Below, piece after piece: positions 1 to 6,684 of a DNA stretch of 8,912 bases. The DNA comes from Pedosphaera sp. (lineage in GTDB: Bacteria; Verrucomicrobiota; Verrucomicrobiia; Limisphaerales; SXTU01), in contig SIBB01000125.1 in NCBI GenBank assembly GCA_009695395.1, positions 1-8,912 on the forward strand, in the 5' to 3' direction. Both the position numbers and the translations under genes were made by a program. The notes under the pieces are model-generated. The model was not told the origin of the DNA. It searched no databases and saw only the letters and a program-made list of their open reading frames with translations. The stretch's first letter is position 1. Each line of letters starts with the position of its first letter.

Positions 1-389
1 CCCCAGTTGAGCGAAATGCCGGCATAGCCACGCTGGGCGTAAGTCACGACGCTGTTGAGCGAAGCCGACTGCCCGCCGCCGTGCATTTCGAGGATGGCGG
101 GAAGTTTCGTTCCACTTTTTGGAAAAGCGTAGAAGGCGGCGACCTTCGCCGGCGCGCCTTTGAAAATGCCGACCTGATAGCGGATGAGCCGGCAAACCAC
201 GCTGCCTTGCTCCCACTCCTTGAGGACTTCGATTTCGAGCGGGTCCTTGCGCGGCTCGAAGCCAGCCCAAAGCTCGGCCAGCGTTTGCGGGACATCCGCT
301 GCTCGGGCCGGGGATTCCAGGAGCGGCAACGCCAGAGCGGCCCCCGTGGTGTGAAGGAAGTGCCGGCGGGTGAGCCGATGGAAGGTCAT
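1..389 (-). CDS. Tat-exported alpha/beta-hydrolase, acetyl-xylan-esterase-like (5' end only)
   Basis: The minus strand from ATG 389-387 reads open to the left edge, giving 129 complete codons; the 3' part lies outside the window. Residues 5-13 (RLTRRHFLH) form a twin-arginine signal (T-R-R-x-F-L), followed by a hydrophobic stretch (GAALALPLL) and an Ala-rich cleavage region near residue 30, so export by Tat is likely. The mature part contains LWAGFEPRKDPLE (residues 40-52), a short beta-rich region ending KVAAFYAFPK, then EMHGGGQSA (101-109), a His-Gly-Gly-Gly oxyanion-hole signature, and RGYAGISLNWG at the edge. This order is typical of secreted alpha/beta hydrolases of the acetyl xylan esterase/dienelactone hydrolase type in Planctomycetes and Verrucomicrobia. 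The catalytic Ser, Asp and His would lie beyond the window, so activity and substrate are inferred. A weak Shine-Dalgarno (AAAGG, plus-strand 399-403) sits 9 nt before the ATG. Confidence 0.8.
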   Translation of the reverse strand, partial: MTFHRLTRRHFLHTTGAALALPLLESPARAADVPQTLAELWAGFEPRKDPLEIEVLKEWEQGSVVCRLIRYQVGIFKGAPAKVAAFYAFPKSGTKLPAILEMHGGGQSASLNSVVTYAQRGYAGISLNW

Positions 390-501
390 AGCTTGGAGCC
401 TTTGGGGTTGATGAGATTAAGGTCGTGAGTTGTGGGCACCGAGAGCTTTCGTTACGCTGCGTGACAGGATAAAATAAGACGTTGCTGATTGCGAGGCTAC
501 T

Positions 502-516
502 GCGGCCTCAGACCGC
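502..516. repeat. Short inverted repeat in the intergenic region
   Basis: GCGGCCTCAGACCGC is an imperfect palindrome with a 3-base loop: 4 bp of GCGG/CCGC, then a C-A (G-U in the minus-strand transcript) position, then a closing pair. It lies 113 bp upstream of the esterase start and just beyond the 3' end of the degraded aldolase-like remnant. It has no following T-run in either direction, so it is not a classic intrinsic terminator. It could be a small hairpin in the remnant's former 3' UTR, an operator-like site, or one copy of a dispersed intergenic repeat. Nothing in the window distinguishes these. Confidence 0.3.
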
Positions 517-559
517 ACGCTCCGCGTTTCACGTATGCACGACCTTGCCCATCCCCGGC

Positions 560-910
560 CTATCGCCGCGCCGGCAGCTTCGGGCGGTGCGCGAGGCTGT
601 CGCGGATGATGCGCAGCACCTGCCTCCGCTCCGCGCCCGCGATGGGCAGGCGCGGGGCGCGCACCCACTCGGCCCCGAGACCGGCTGGAACCAGCGGTAG
701 AGAGCGCGCGGCGGATACCCGGTCAACGAGTCGAAGCCCGGCGGCTTGTGCACGTTCAGGTCCGCCGTGCACAACGACCTTCGGCGTGGGCAGAACTCGA
801 AGGCCGAGGACGCGAGCATGCCTAGTTTGTCCGCCGCCATTCCGGGCCGGCGTGTGCCGACGTTGGGAGAGAAATGGACAACGACGAGGCGGCCCGCTAA
901 GCTCAGGCAT
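560..910 (-). pseudogene. Degraded 3' remnant, possibly of a dihydrodipicolinate synthase/NAL-family gene
   Basis: On the minus strand, the frame ending at TAG 562-560 contains a protein-like tail: LPLVPAGLGAEWVRAPRLP followed by GAERRQVLRIIR and ending RPKLPARR. The pattern of an R-x-P-x-x-P segment, then G-x-E-R and a final amphipathic helix, resembles the C-termini of class I lyases of the dihydrodipicolinate synthase/N-acetylneuraminate lyase family. Nearer position 850-900 the protein-like reading moves to another minus frame (GRLVVVHFSPNVGTRRPG), which suggests a frameshift. Further upstream the coding signal disappears where the large plus-strand gene begins. No catalytic lysine (Schiff base) or GxxGE motif can be found, so this is at most a C-terminal fragment. 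The family assignment is from memory and tentative; a GC-rich chance ORF remains possible. Confidence 0.35.
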
Positions 911-973
911 TTCCCCGGATGCACGCTCAAGCGGGCTGGGAAAAGCAAATCACTTACGGCTTTGGCCGTTGCC

Positions 974-3900
974 ATGAAACTCTCGCGTTGCTGGCTATTC
1001 GTTGCGCTCCTGTTGAGCAACGCCAGCCTCGTGCGGGCCGAGGACTGGCCGACGCACCGGCATGACATCGGCCGCTCGGGCATCACGGCGGACGCGCCCG
1101 CGCTGCCGCTCCACCTCGCATGGCAGCACGTCTCCGCGCAACGGCCCTCCCCCGCCTGGCCGCCGCCGCACGTCATCATGCTCAACCGGCTCGACTTCGA
1201 CTACGCGCCGTCGCCGGTGGTCGGTGCGGGCGTGGTCTGCTTCGGCTCCTCCACCGACGACACGGTGCGCGCGCTCGACGAGCGCACGGGCGAAGTGCGT
1301 TGGCAGCTCACCACCGGCGGACCCGTGCGCGTCGCGCCGCAGATTGCCGATGGGCGCGCTTACTTCGGCTCGGACGATGGCGTGGTCTATTGCGTCGAGG
1401 CAGGGTCAGGCCGGCGGCTGTGGTCCTTCCGCGCCGCGCCGCAGCCGGACCAATGCGTGGGCAACGACCGCCTGATTTCCCGCTGGCCGATTCGCACTGG
1501 TGTGCTGGTGGATGGCGGCGTGGCGTATTGCGTCGCCGGGATGTGGGCGAACGAGGGCATCTACGTCTGGGCGCTCGACGCAGCCACGGGGAAAGTCATT
1601 TGGTGCAATGACACCAGTGGTTTCGCCGGCATGGACTACAACCACCTGATGACGCCGGACAACGCCGCGAACCTCGAACACGGCGCCCACGACGGCGACT
1701 TCGGCGTCGTCGGCCTCACACCGCAAGGCGCGCTCGCGGCCAGCCGCGACGTGTTGCTCGTGCCCAACGGCTACGCGATGCCGGCGGGCTTCGACCGGCG
1801 CACGGGCAAGCTGCTCTTCGCCGAACCGCGCGCGGGCGAGGGCGGCCATGCGGTCATCGTGGACGGCGACAAGTTCCACATCAGCTCCATCCATCGCGCC
1901 GGCACGCTGGGGCTGCGTTCGCACAAGATGACCAACGGCCAGTTCGTCTCCTTCATGCGCGGCGAGATTCCGCAGCTCTCGCCGCTGCCGCTCAGGCCAC
2001 CGGTGGTGGGACGCCCGGCCATCAAGCAAGAGCGCGGCAAGGCCAGCGTGCTGGTGCATCAGGGAAAGGTGGTTGGGCGAAACGCCTTCAGCCTCGTGAT
2101 GGCCGGCGGAAAGCTCGTGCTGGGCCTCGACGGCGCGGTCGCGGTCGTGGACCCGGCGACCAACACCGAGCTGTGGCGCGGCAGCGTCGAGGGCGAAGTG
2201 CGTGAGCTGGCCGTGGCCAACGGCCAAATCATCGCAGCCACCACGCGCGGCCATGTGTATTGCTTCGCACCTGCCGCCAGCGCGCCCTCGGCGCGCGTGC
2301 ATGCACCGCCGGCCGTGCCAACCGCGCCGCCCGCGCCGGCCGCATTCGCCCCGGTGCTCGCGCGCTTGCGGGAGGCGGGCATGGACCGCGGCTTCGCGCT
2401 CGTGCTCGGCGATGACGCGGGCAAGTTCCTCCGTCCGCTGGCCGACCAGACGCAGTTGCGCACCGTCGCCGTCGTGCGGGATGCCGCCACGGCCACCACG
2501 TTGCGCAGCCAACTGCTCGCCACCACGGCGCAATACGGTTCGCGCGTGCAGGTCCAGGCGGTGGAGCAAAAGTCCCGCCTGCCCTTCGCGCAATACTTCG
2601 CCAACGCCATCCTCGTGTCCGGCCCGCTGCAAGGCTGGTCGCCCACGGACCTCTACCGGATGCTGCGCCCGTGCGGCGGCGTGCTGCTCTTCAGTGATGC
2701 CGATGCCGCAAGCGCCGCGGCTTTTCTGCGCGAGACCGGCGCGCCGGCGGAGGAGATTCGCGTCTCGCCGAGCGGGCCGTATCTCGTGCGCGGCCGCTTA
2801 CCGGACGCGCTCGATTGGGACAGCGACCTCGTCTCCGACAAGCGTGCGAAGTGGCCGCTGCGCCTGCTCTGGTTCGGCGGTCCGTCCACCGCGCAGGTGA
2901 CGAACTTGAAGAGCGGCAACGCCCGCGCGCCCGCTGCGTATGGCCGCTACTTCGTGCTCGGCGAGAACGTCCTCACCGCCGTGGACGCCTACAACGGCCG
3001 CAATCTCTGGACGCGCCCGATTCCCCGCTACTCGCTGGACATGCGGATGCAACGGGACCTCCTCAACCACACCGAGTTGGTCTGGTCAACAGAGTTGGGT
3101 CGCCAGCACTACCGCACCATCCGCGTCACGGACGCGAGCGTCTTCCTCAACCTCGGCCCCGGCTCCTTCCGCAGCGGACCGGGCTGCATCGAACTCGACG
3201 CCCGCACCGGCGAGCAGCGCCGCATCTTCGGCCCGCTCAACGCCGCGCCGTCAGTTGCGCTGCAAGCACCGCAGTCGTGGAAGCTGCCCGTGGACGACCA
3301 GCACTCCGGCCAGCTCACACTCGCGCGCGAAGCCGACGCTTTGGTCGTCACGCTCCGCACGAAAGACCCGGTTGTCACCGAGTTGGACGAATGGGATTTG
3401 TTCTTCGACTTTCGCCCGTCCGCGACGCGCTACGGGCTCTACGAACCCGGCGTATTCCAGCTCCGCGTCACGCCGGCGCTCGACGCAAACACGCCCGCGT
3501 CGGTCGCGTCCGGCACCGGGGTCACGCCGCTGGTGCGCGTGTCCGGCAGGCACGAGGCCGGCGGTTCGCTCACCGTGGTGCGCCTGCCGTGGGCGGTTCT
3601 CCCGGGCGGAAACGGCCAGCCGCCGGAGAGTTTCAGCTTCGCCGCGACGCTGAACTCCAACGATGGCCAACCCGCCGAGCGCATTCGTCAGAGCCATCTC
3701 TTCGCCGACGCCGTGGCCGATGGCATCAACAACGGTTGGGCCAACGTCACGTTGACGGCCGGCGTGAAAGTCGCCGCGCCGACCAATGTCGTCGGTGCAT
3801 TCGCCGCCGCTCCGAAGGTGAAGGTGAAGCCTTACCCGTCGAAGCTCGACGCGGGCGTCGGCGCACTCTTGCGCGAGCACCCGCTCACGGGCGAGCTGGG

Positions 3901-5452
3901 GCCGCGCTTCTTCCACACCGGCACGGGCCTCTGCGGCGGGATGGACTACTCGCTGAACAGCGTCATCAAGCGCGCGGGCGCGGCGAAGGTGCTGGGCATT
4001 TACGACTTCGAGGACGACAGCGGCCTGCGCACCTACGTCGGCATCTCCGCCGCGTGCGGCCCGAGCACCACGGTGTCGCAGGGGTTGGTCATCGCGTCCG
4101 AGGCGAAGTCGCGCTGCGTCTGCAATTATCCCTTTCGCACCAGCGTGGTCCTGGCCCCGGCAGAAACGCGGTTGAACGAGGACTGGGCCATCTTCCACGA
4201 GCGCACGCCGGACACCGTGGTGCGCCAGGCGGCGCTCAACCTCGGCGCGTTCGGCGACCGCCGCAGCGACGACGGCACGCTCTGGCTCGGCTGGCCGCGC
4301 CCGCTGGCTCCGCACGAAGCGATGGGTTACTCGCGAGTCCCCGGCACCTACGAGGACGCCCAGCGGCCCGGCGTGTGGCCCATCGCCACGTCCGCCGGCC
4401 TGCAAGTGCCGCTCACCGTGGACTTCGACCCGGCGCTCGGCCCTTACCGCTTCAATGCGGACCACACCGCGTTCACCGGCACGAGCCAGCCGTGGATTTA
4501 CGCCTCGGGCATTCGCGGCATCCGCCAGGCGAGCCTGCAACTGGACTTCCTCCCTTTGCTGAAATCTGTGGCCTTCGCCGTGCCGCCGCAGCTCGACGCG
4601 GTGCTGTCGCCACGCGAATGGCTTGGCCCGCCGCTGACCACGCTGCCGAACACCAAGACCCGTGTCTGGCTCGCGCACGACGCGCAGACGCTCTACTGCG
4701 CGGCCACGCGACCGCCCATCCCCGGCCACCGCTCGCTGATGCCCAAACCGAGCAAACGGGATGCGCCGGTGAAAGACGTTTTCACGGACGACTCGTGGGA
4801 ACTGTTCCTCACCGACGCCGCCGGGGAGAAAGTGCTTCATCTCGCCGTGAGCGGCGCGAACGAACGCTTTCTGGCGCTCCGGGCCGACCGCAACTCACCG
4901 GAGAATGCCTCGTGGACCGGCGCGTGGCGCAGCGCGGCACGACTGGACGACTCCGGCTTCACGGTCGAGGTGGCGTTGCCGCTGGCCACGCTCCGCGCGG
5001 CGGGACTCGACCCTCACACTCTGGGCATCAACTTCCAGATGAACCGCACGCGCATCGCGGGCGAGGCCCTGGCGTATCTCGGCATGGCGGGCCGCAGCGC
5101 TTGCGCGAACTTCGCGCTGCTGGCCATCGGCGAGCGCGCGCCTGCCCCGCCCCGCCACTTCCGCGTTCGCCTGCACTTCGCGGAACCGGACGAGCTTGCC
5201 GCCGGCCAGCGCGTGTTCGACGTGAAGCTGCAAGGCCGCGTGGTGCTGAAGGATTTCGACGTGGCGAAGGAAGCCGGCGGCCCGCGCCGCGCGCTGGTGA
5301 AGACCTTCGAGCACATCGAAGCCGCCGGGGCCATGACACTGGAGTTCGTGCCCAAAGCCAAAGCGCCCACGGCCAGCACGGCTCCAATCCTCAGCGGCTG
5401 GGAAGTGGTGGACGAACATTTTGCCTTCGCGCGGGCCAAACGCGCCCCGTGA
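974..5452 (+). CDS. Giant secreted PQQ-like beta-propeller protein with CBM9-like and malectin-like parts
   Basis: A 1492-residue protein. The chosen start, ATG 974, opens directly on a Sec signal (M-K-L-S-R, then WLFVALLLSNASLVRA, cleavage after Ala22); the frame stays open 76 codons further upstream, but that part is Arg-rich and not signal-like. Domains: an N-terminal PQQ/BamB-like propeller, about 25-432, with blade motifs at 98 (VRALDERTGEVRW), 138 (VYCVEAGSGRRLW) and 198 (VWALDAATGKVIW); a Pro/Ala linker, 433-457; a Rossmann/methyltransferase-like segment, about 460-604, with a poor nucleotide loop (LVLGDDAGKFL); more propeller, about 627-752 (LTAVDAYNGRNLW at 667); a CBM9/DOMON-like sandwich, about 755-930; a further conserved propeller part, 970-1110; a second CBM9-like domain, about 1199-1389; and a malectin-like end, about 1394-1481 (VRLHFAEPD, QRVFDVKLQG). 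It is probably an envelope or extracellular carbohydrate-binding scaffold; no PQQ-dehydrogenase catalytic set is evident. No clear Shine-Dalgarno precedes it. Confidence 0.88.
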   Translation: MKLSRCWLFVALLLSNASLVRAEDWPTHRHDIGRSGITADAPALPLHLAWQHVSAQRPSPAWPPPHVIMLNRLDFDYAPSPVVGAGVVCFGSSTDDTVRALDERTGEVRWQLTTGGPVRVAPQIADGRAYFGSDDGVVYCVEAGSGRRLWSFRAAPQPDQCVGNDRLISRWPIRTGVLVDGGVAYCVAGMWANEGIYVWALDAATGKVIWCNDTSGFAGMDYNHLMTPDNAANLEHGAHDGDFGVVGLTPQGALAASRDVLLVPNGYAMPAGFDRRTGKLLFAEPRAGEGGHAVIVDGDKFHISSIHRAGTLGLRSHKMTNGQFVSFMRGEIPQLSPLPLRPPVVGRPAIKQERGKASVLVHQGKVVGRNAFSLVMAGGKLVLGLDGAVAVVDPATNTELWRGSVEGEVRELAVANGQIIAATTRGHVYCFAPAASAPSARVHAPPAVPTAPPAPAAFAPVLARLREAGMDRGFALVLGDDAGKFLRPLADQTQLRTVAVVRDAATATTLRSQLLATTAQYGSRVQVQAVEQKSRLPFAQYFANAILVSGPLQGWSPTDLYRMLRPCGGVLLFSDADAASAAAFLRETGAPAEEIRVSPSGPYLVRGRLPDALDWDSDLVSDKRAKWPLRLLWFGGPSTAQVTNLKSGNARAPAAYGRYFVLGENVLTAVDAYNGRNLWTRPIPRYSLDMRMQRDLLNHTELVWSTELGRQHYRTIRVTDASVFLNLGPGSFRSGPGCIELDARTGEQRRIFGPLNAAPSVALQAPQSWKLPVDDQHSGQLTLAREADALVVTLRTKDPVVTELDEWDLFFDFRPSATRYGLYEPGVFQLRVTPALDANTPASVASGTGVTPLVRVSGRHEAGGSLTVVRLPWAVLPGGNGQPPESFSFAATLNSNDGQPAERIRQSHLFADAVADGINNGWANVTLTAGVKVAAPTNVVGAFAAAPKVKVKPYPSKLDAGVGALLREHPLTGELGPRFFHTGTGLCGGMDYSLNSVIKRAGAAKVLGIYDFEDDSGLRTYVGISAACGPSTTVSQGLVIASEAKSRCVCNYPFRTSVVLAPAETRLNEDWAIFHERTPDTVVRQAALNLGAFGDRRSDDGTLWLGWPRPLAPHEAMGYSRVPGTYEDAQRPGVWPIATSAGLQVPLTVDFDPALGPYRFNADHTAFTGTSQPWIYASGIRGIRQASLQLDFLPLLKSVAFAVPPQLDAVLSPREWLGPPLTTLPNTKTRVWLAHDAQTLYCAATRPPIPGHRSLMPKPSKRDAPVKDVFTDDSWELFLTDAAGEKVLHLAVSGANERFLALRADRNSPENASWTGAWRSAARLDDSGFTVEVALPLATLRAAGLDPHTLGINFQMNRTRIAGEALAYLGMAGRSACANFALLAIGERAPAPPRHFRVRLHFAEPDELAAGQRVFDVKLQGRVVLKDFDVAKEAGGPRRALVKTFEHIEAAGAMTLEFVPKAKAPTASTAPILSGWEVVDEHFAFARAKRAP

Positions 5453-5464
5453 CATCCGACCGGC

Positions 5465-5770
5465 TCGGCACTGCCTTGGACGTTGCCGCGCCCACTCCTC
5501 GATTTGAAACACGAGCGGAGCGCCCTTGCTGCTGGAGAAGCGAACGCCTTCGCCGCCGGCCTTGGCCTGCTTGAATTCGAACCAGTCCTTGTGCAACCGC
5601 ACGAGCAGCGGAAAGCCCTCGGCCACCGTGCCCGCTGGCAGGTTCGCGCCCTCCGGCGTGGTGAGAATCGTGATCGCCCCCGAGCGTTGCCACTCGGGAT
5701 ACTAGCCGAATGTGCTGCTCACGGCACAGGCTAGGGCGGCGAAGAGAGTGACAGCGGAATTGAGTTTCGT
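5465..5770 (-). pseudogene. Broken, truncated DUF2341-type secreted protein gene
   Basis: Read on the minus strand from ACG 5770-5768, the frame gives KLNSAVTLFAALACAVSSTFG, a good Sec signal lacking only its initiator Met, which would follow from ATG to ACG. Next comes TAG (5704-5702) where related proteins have Gln (FG-Q-YPEWQ), consistent with CAG to TAG. The frame then continues intact: ITILTTPEGANLPAG, GFPLLVRLHKDWFEF, VRFSSSKGAPLVFQIEEW. This is the N-terminal hallmark of DUF2341-containing exported proteins, which are common in Verrucomicrobia and Planctomycetes. After EEW (5494-5492) a one-base deletion (GAC to GC near 5491-5490) would restore an expected D-A-A-T-S-K-A run. Similarity then fades by about 5465, just outside the stop of the large propeller gene. 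The rest of the domain, normally followed by a concanavalin-like lectin domain, is absent. The family name is from memory; the start and stop lesions are read directly. Confidence 0.75.
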
Positions 5771-5933
5771 GACTCGATGTCTCAGACCAGATGGGGCTCG
5801 GACTGGTTCATGGCGCATGGTCTCCGGATCCGTTCACGAAACTTGCAACGCTCGAACGGCACCGTCGCTGACAAGATTGGCAGGCAGTGCATGGACATTG
5901 CTGCCGGATTGCCACGATGCCCTTGATGCCCCT

Positions 5934-6329
5934 CTACATCAGCAGCAGGAACACCGCACCGGCCGCTGCGGTCAGCATTCCTCCATCCTCCACCCTGCCG
6001 ATAACCTTCCCGAATTTGGAGTCTCCCTGGATGATCTTATCGCCATCAATTCGGGCGATCACGGTGCCAAACTTTGAGTCGCCACGAAACACCTTGTCGC
6101 CATCAATTCGCGCGATCACGGTGCCGAACTTGGAATTCCCTCGGATCACCTTGTCGCCATCCATCCGGGCGACCACCTTCCCGAACTTGCTGTTCCCAGA
6201 GATGAGATTGTCGCCATCCAAGAGAGCGACCACCTTGCCGAATTTGCTATCGCCAATGATGATTTTCCCCTGTGCGCTGGCGGAAAGGCAACACAGCGCC
6301 AAGAAGGCAATCGTAGCGATCAGTTTCAT
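5934..6329 (-). CDS. Small secreted five-repeat protein, resembling '5-fold beta-flower' proteins
   Basis: A 131-residue protein from ATG 6329-6327. A Sec signal fills residues 1-19 (MKLIATIAFLALCCLSASA), which fixes this start over one 34 codons upstream that would bury the signal. The mature chain is almost entirely five tandem 19-residue units, residues 26-120: the first is GDSKFGKVVALLDGDNLIS, and units 2-5 keep G-[DN]-S-K-F-G-[KT]-V-[VI]-[AG]-R; the fifth degenerates at its end. It finishes with a hydrophobic AAAGAVFLLLM. This plan (signal, five short S-x-x-G-x-V/I units, Ala/Phe-rich hydrophobic end) matches small exported proteins of Bacteroidota and others named 5-fold beta-flower protein, in which each unit gives a beta element around a five-fold axis. 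The match is by pattern, not by search. Function is unknown. It has its own candidate promoter and no strong Shine-Dalgarno. Confidence 0.8.
   Translation of the reverse strand: MKLIATIAFLALCCLSASAQGKIIIGDSKFGKVVALLDGDNLISGNSKFGKVVARMDGDKVIRGNSKFGTVIARIDGDKVFRGDSKFGTVIARIDGDKIIQGDSKFGKVIGRVEDGGMLTAAAGAVFLLLM
5970..6254 (-). repeat. Five tandem 57-bp coding repeats
   Basis: The repeats encode the 19-residue units of the small secreted protein. In coding order the units span 6254-6198, 6197-6141, 6140-6084, 6083-6027 and 6026-5970, with no spacer. Units 3 and 4 share the run GTVIARIDGDK, almost base for base, differing only at third positions (GCG/GCC for Ala, GAC/GAT for Asp). Units 1 and 5 are the most divergent. 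This fits expansion by tandem duplication, with the middle copies the youngest or homogenised by gene conversion. Confidence 0.85.
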
Positions 6330-6419
6330 GGGGTTTGGGCGTTCAGTGACGGGTGCTCGCGAAAGTGGAACTCGGCTTGGACAAATGGGGATTGATTTTT
6401 GAGCAGAAAAACCAAACCC

Positions 6420-6447
6420 AGTGTAATCCAATTCCTGCCAGTGACAA
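6420..6447 (-). promoter_or_regulatory. Candidate sigma-70-type promoter of the five-repeat protein gene
   Basis: On the minus strand, TTGTCA (6447-6442) is followed after 16 nt by TACACT (6425-6420): 5 of 6 and 4 of 6 matches to the -35 and -10 consensus. Transcription would begin near 6413, giving a leader of about 84 nt before ATG 6329. This also argues against the upstream in-frame ATG at 6431, which would lie ahead of the predicted transcript start. The site was found by eye only, and the spacing is one base under the optimum. Confidence 0.4.
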
Positions 6448-6495
6448 GCTCATTTTGGGTCCCTGACGTTCTCGCTCCGCCGCGCTGGGCTTTCG

Positions 6496-6624
6496 ATGTC
6501 GGGATCGGTCGCCGCCTCCCAGGGATCCGACGGATTTCTAGAGCTGTCGGACGAACTCAGTCCTGGCTCAGTGAAGGTCAACACGCCCTTCCACTACGTG
6601 CTGATGCCGATGCGGATGAGCTAG
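6496..6624 (+). other. Doubtful 42-codon ORF in the 355-bp intergenic gap
   Basis: The plus frame from ATG 6496 to TAG 6622-6624 reads MSGSVAASQGSDGFLELSDE, continues LSPGSVKVNTPFHYVLMP and ends MRMS. The composition (acidic middle, aromatic/hydrophobic end, few Arg) is less like a GC-rich shadow frame than the other ORFs of this gap, and the end resembles a protein C-terminus. There is no convincing Shine-Dalgarno, and the frame is open upstream only to a TGA at 6442-6444. It could be a small unannotated protein, the tail of a decayed gene, or chance. I do not recognise it. The rest of the gap from 6330 to 6684 holds only the candidate promoter for the five-repeat gene. Confidence 0.2.
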
Positions 6625-6684
6625 CAAATGGCGGGCATCAAGGAGGACGGAAGGACCCCAAAATGCACTCCTCTCAACGGGGCT

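Noticed and set aside
81..428. 115-codon plus-strand ORF at the left edge
   Set aside because: It is antisense to the esterase gene, whose Tat signal and HGGGQ motif are unmistakable on the minus strand.
1406..2632. 408-codon open frame on the minus strand
   Set aside because: Same reasoning: antisense shadow of the first propeller, His/Arg/Ala-rich and without recognisable domains.
3251..4840. 529-codon open frame on the minus strand
   Set aside because: It is antisense to the propeller gene, Arg/Ala/Val/Glu-rich with no motif, and explained by high third-position GC of the opposite strand.
2815..5574. 919-codon open frame on the plus strand
   Set aside because: It overlaps the propeller gene in another frame and is dominated by Arg, Ala, Pro and Gly, typical of a shadow frame in GC-rich coding DNA. 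No domain is recognisable, whereas the other frame has clear ones.
4895..5626. 243-codon minus-strand ORF as an intact gene
   Set aside because: Only its first 45 or so codons (from 5626 to about 5492) resemble a protein, and these belong to the DUF2341 remnant. The rest is antisense to the end of the propeller gene, and the GTG start is internal to the original gene.
5970..6254. Tandem 57-bp repeats as a CRISPR array
   Set aside because: The units abut without unique spacers and encode an in-frame repeated protein with a signal peptide; there are no cas genes.
5934..6431. Longer version of the five-repeat protein starting 34 codons upstream
   Set aside because: The extension would place a good Sec signal internally and would start ahead of the candidate transcription start. 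The ATG at 6329 is preferred.
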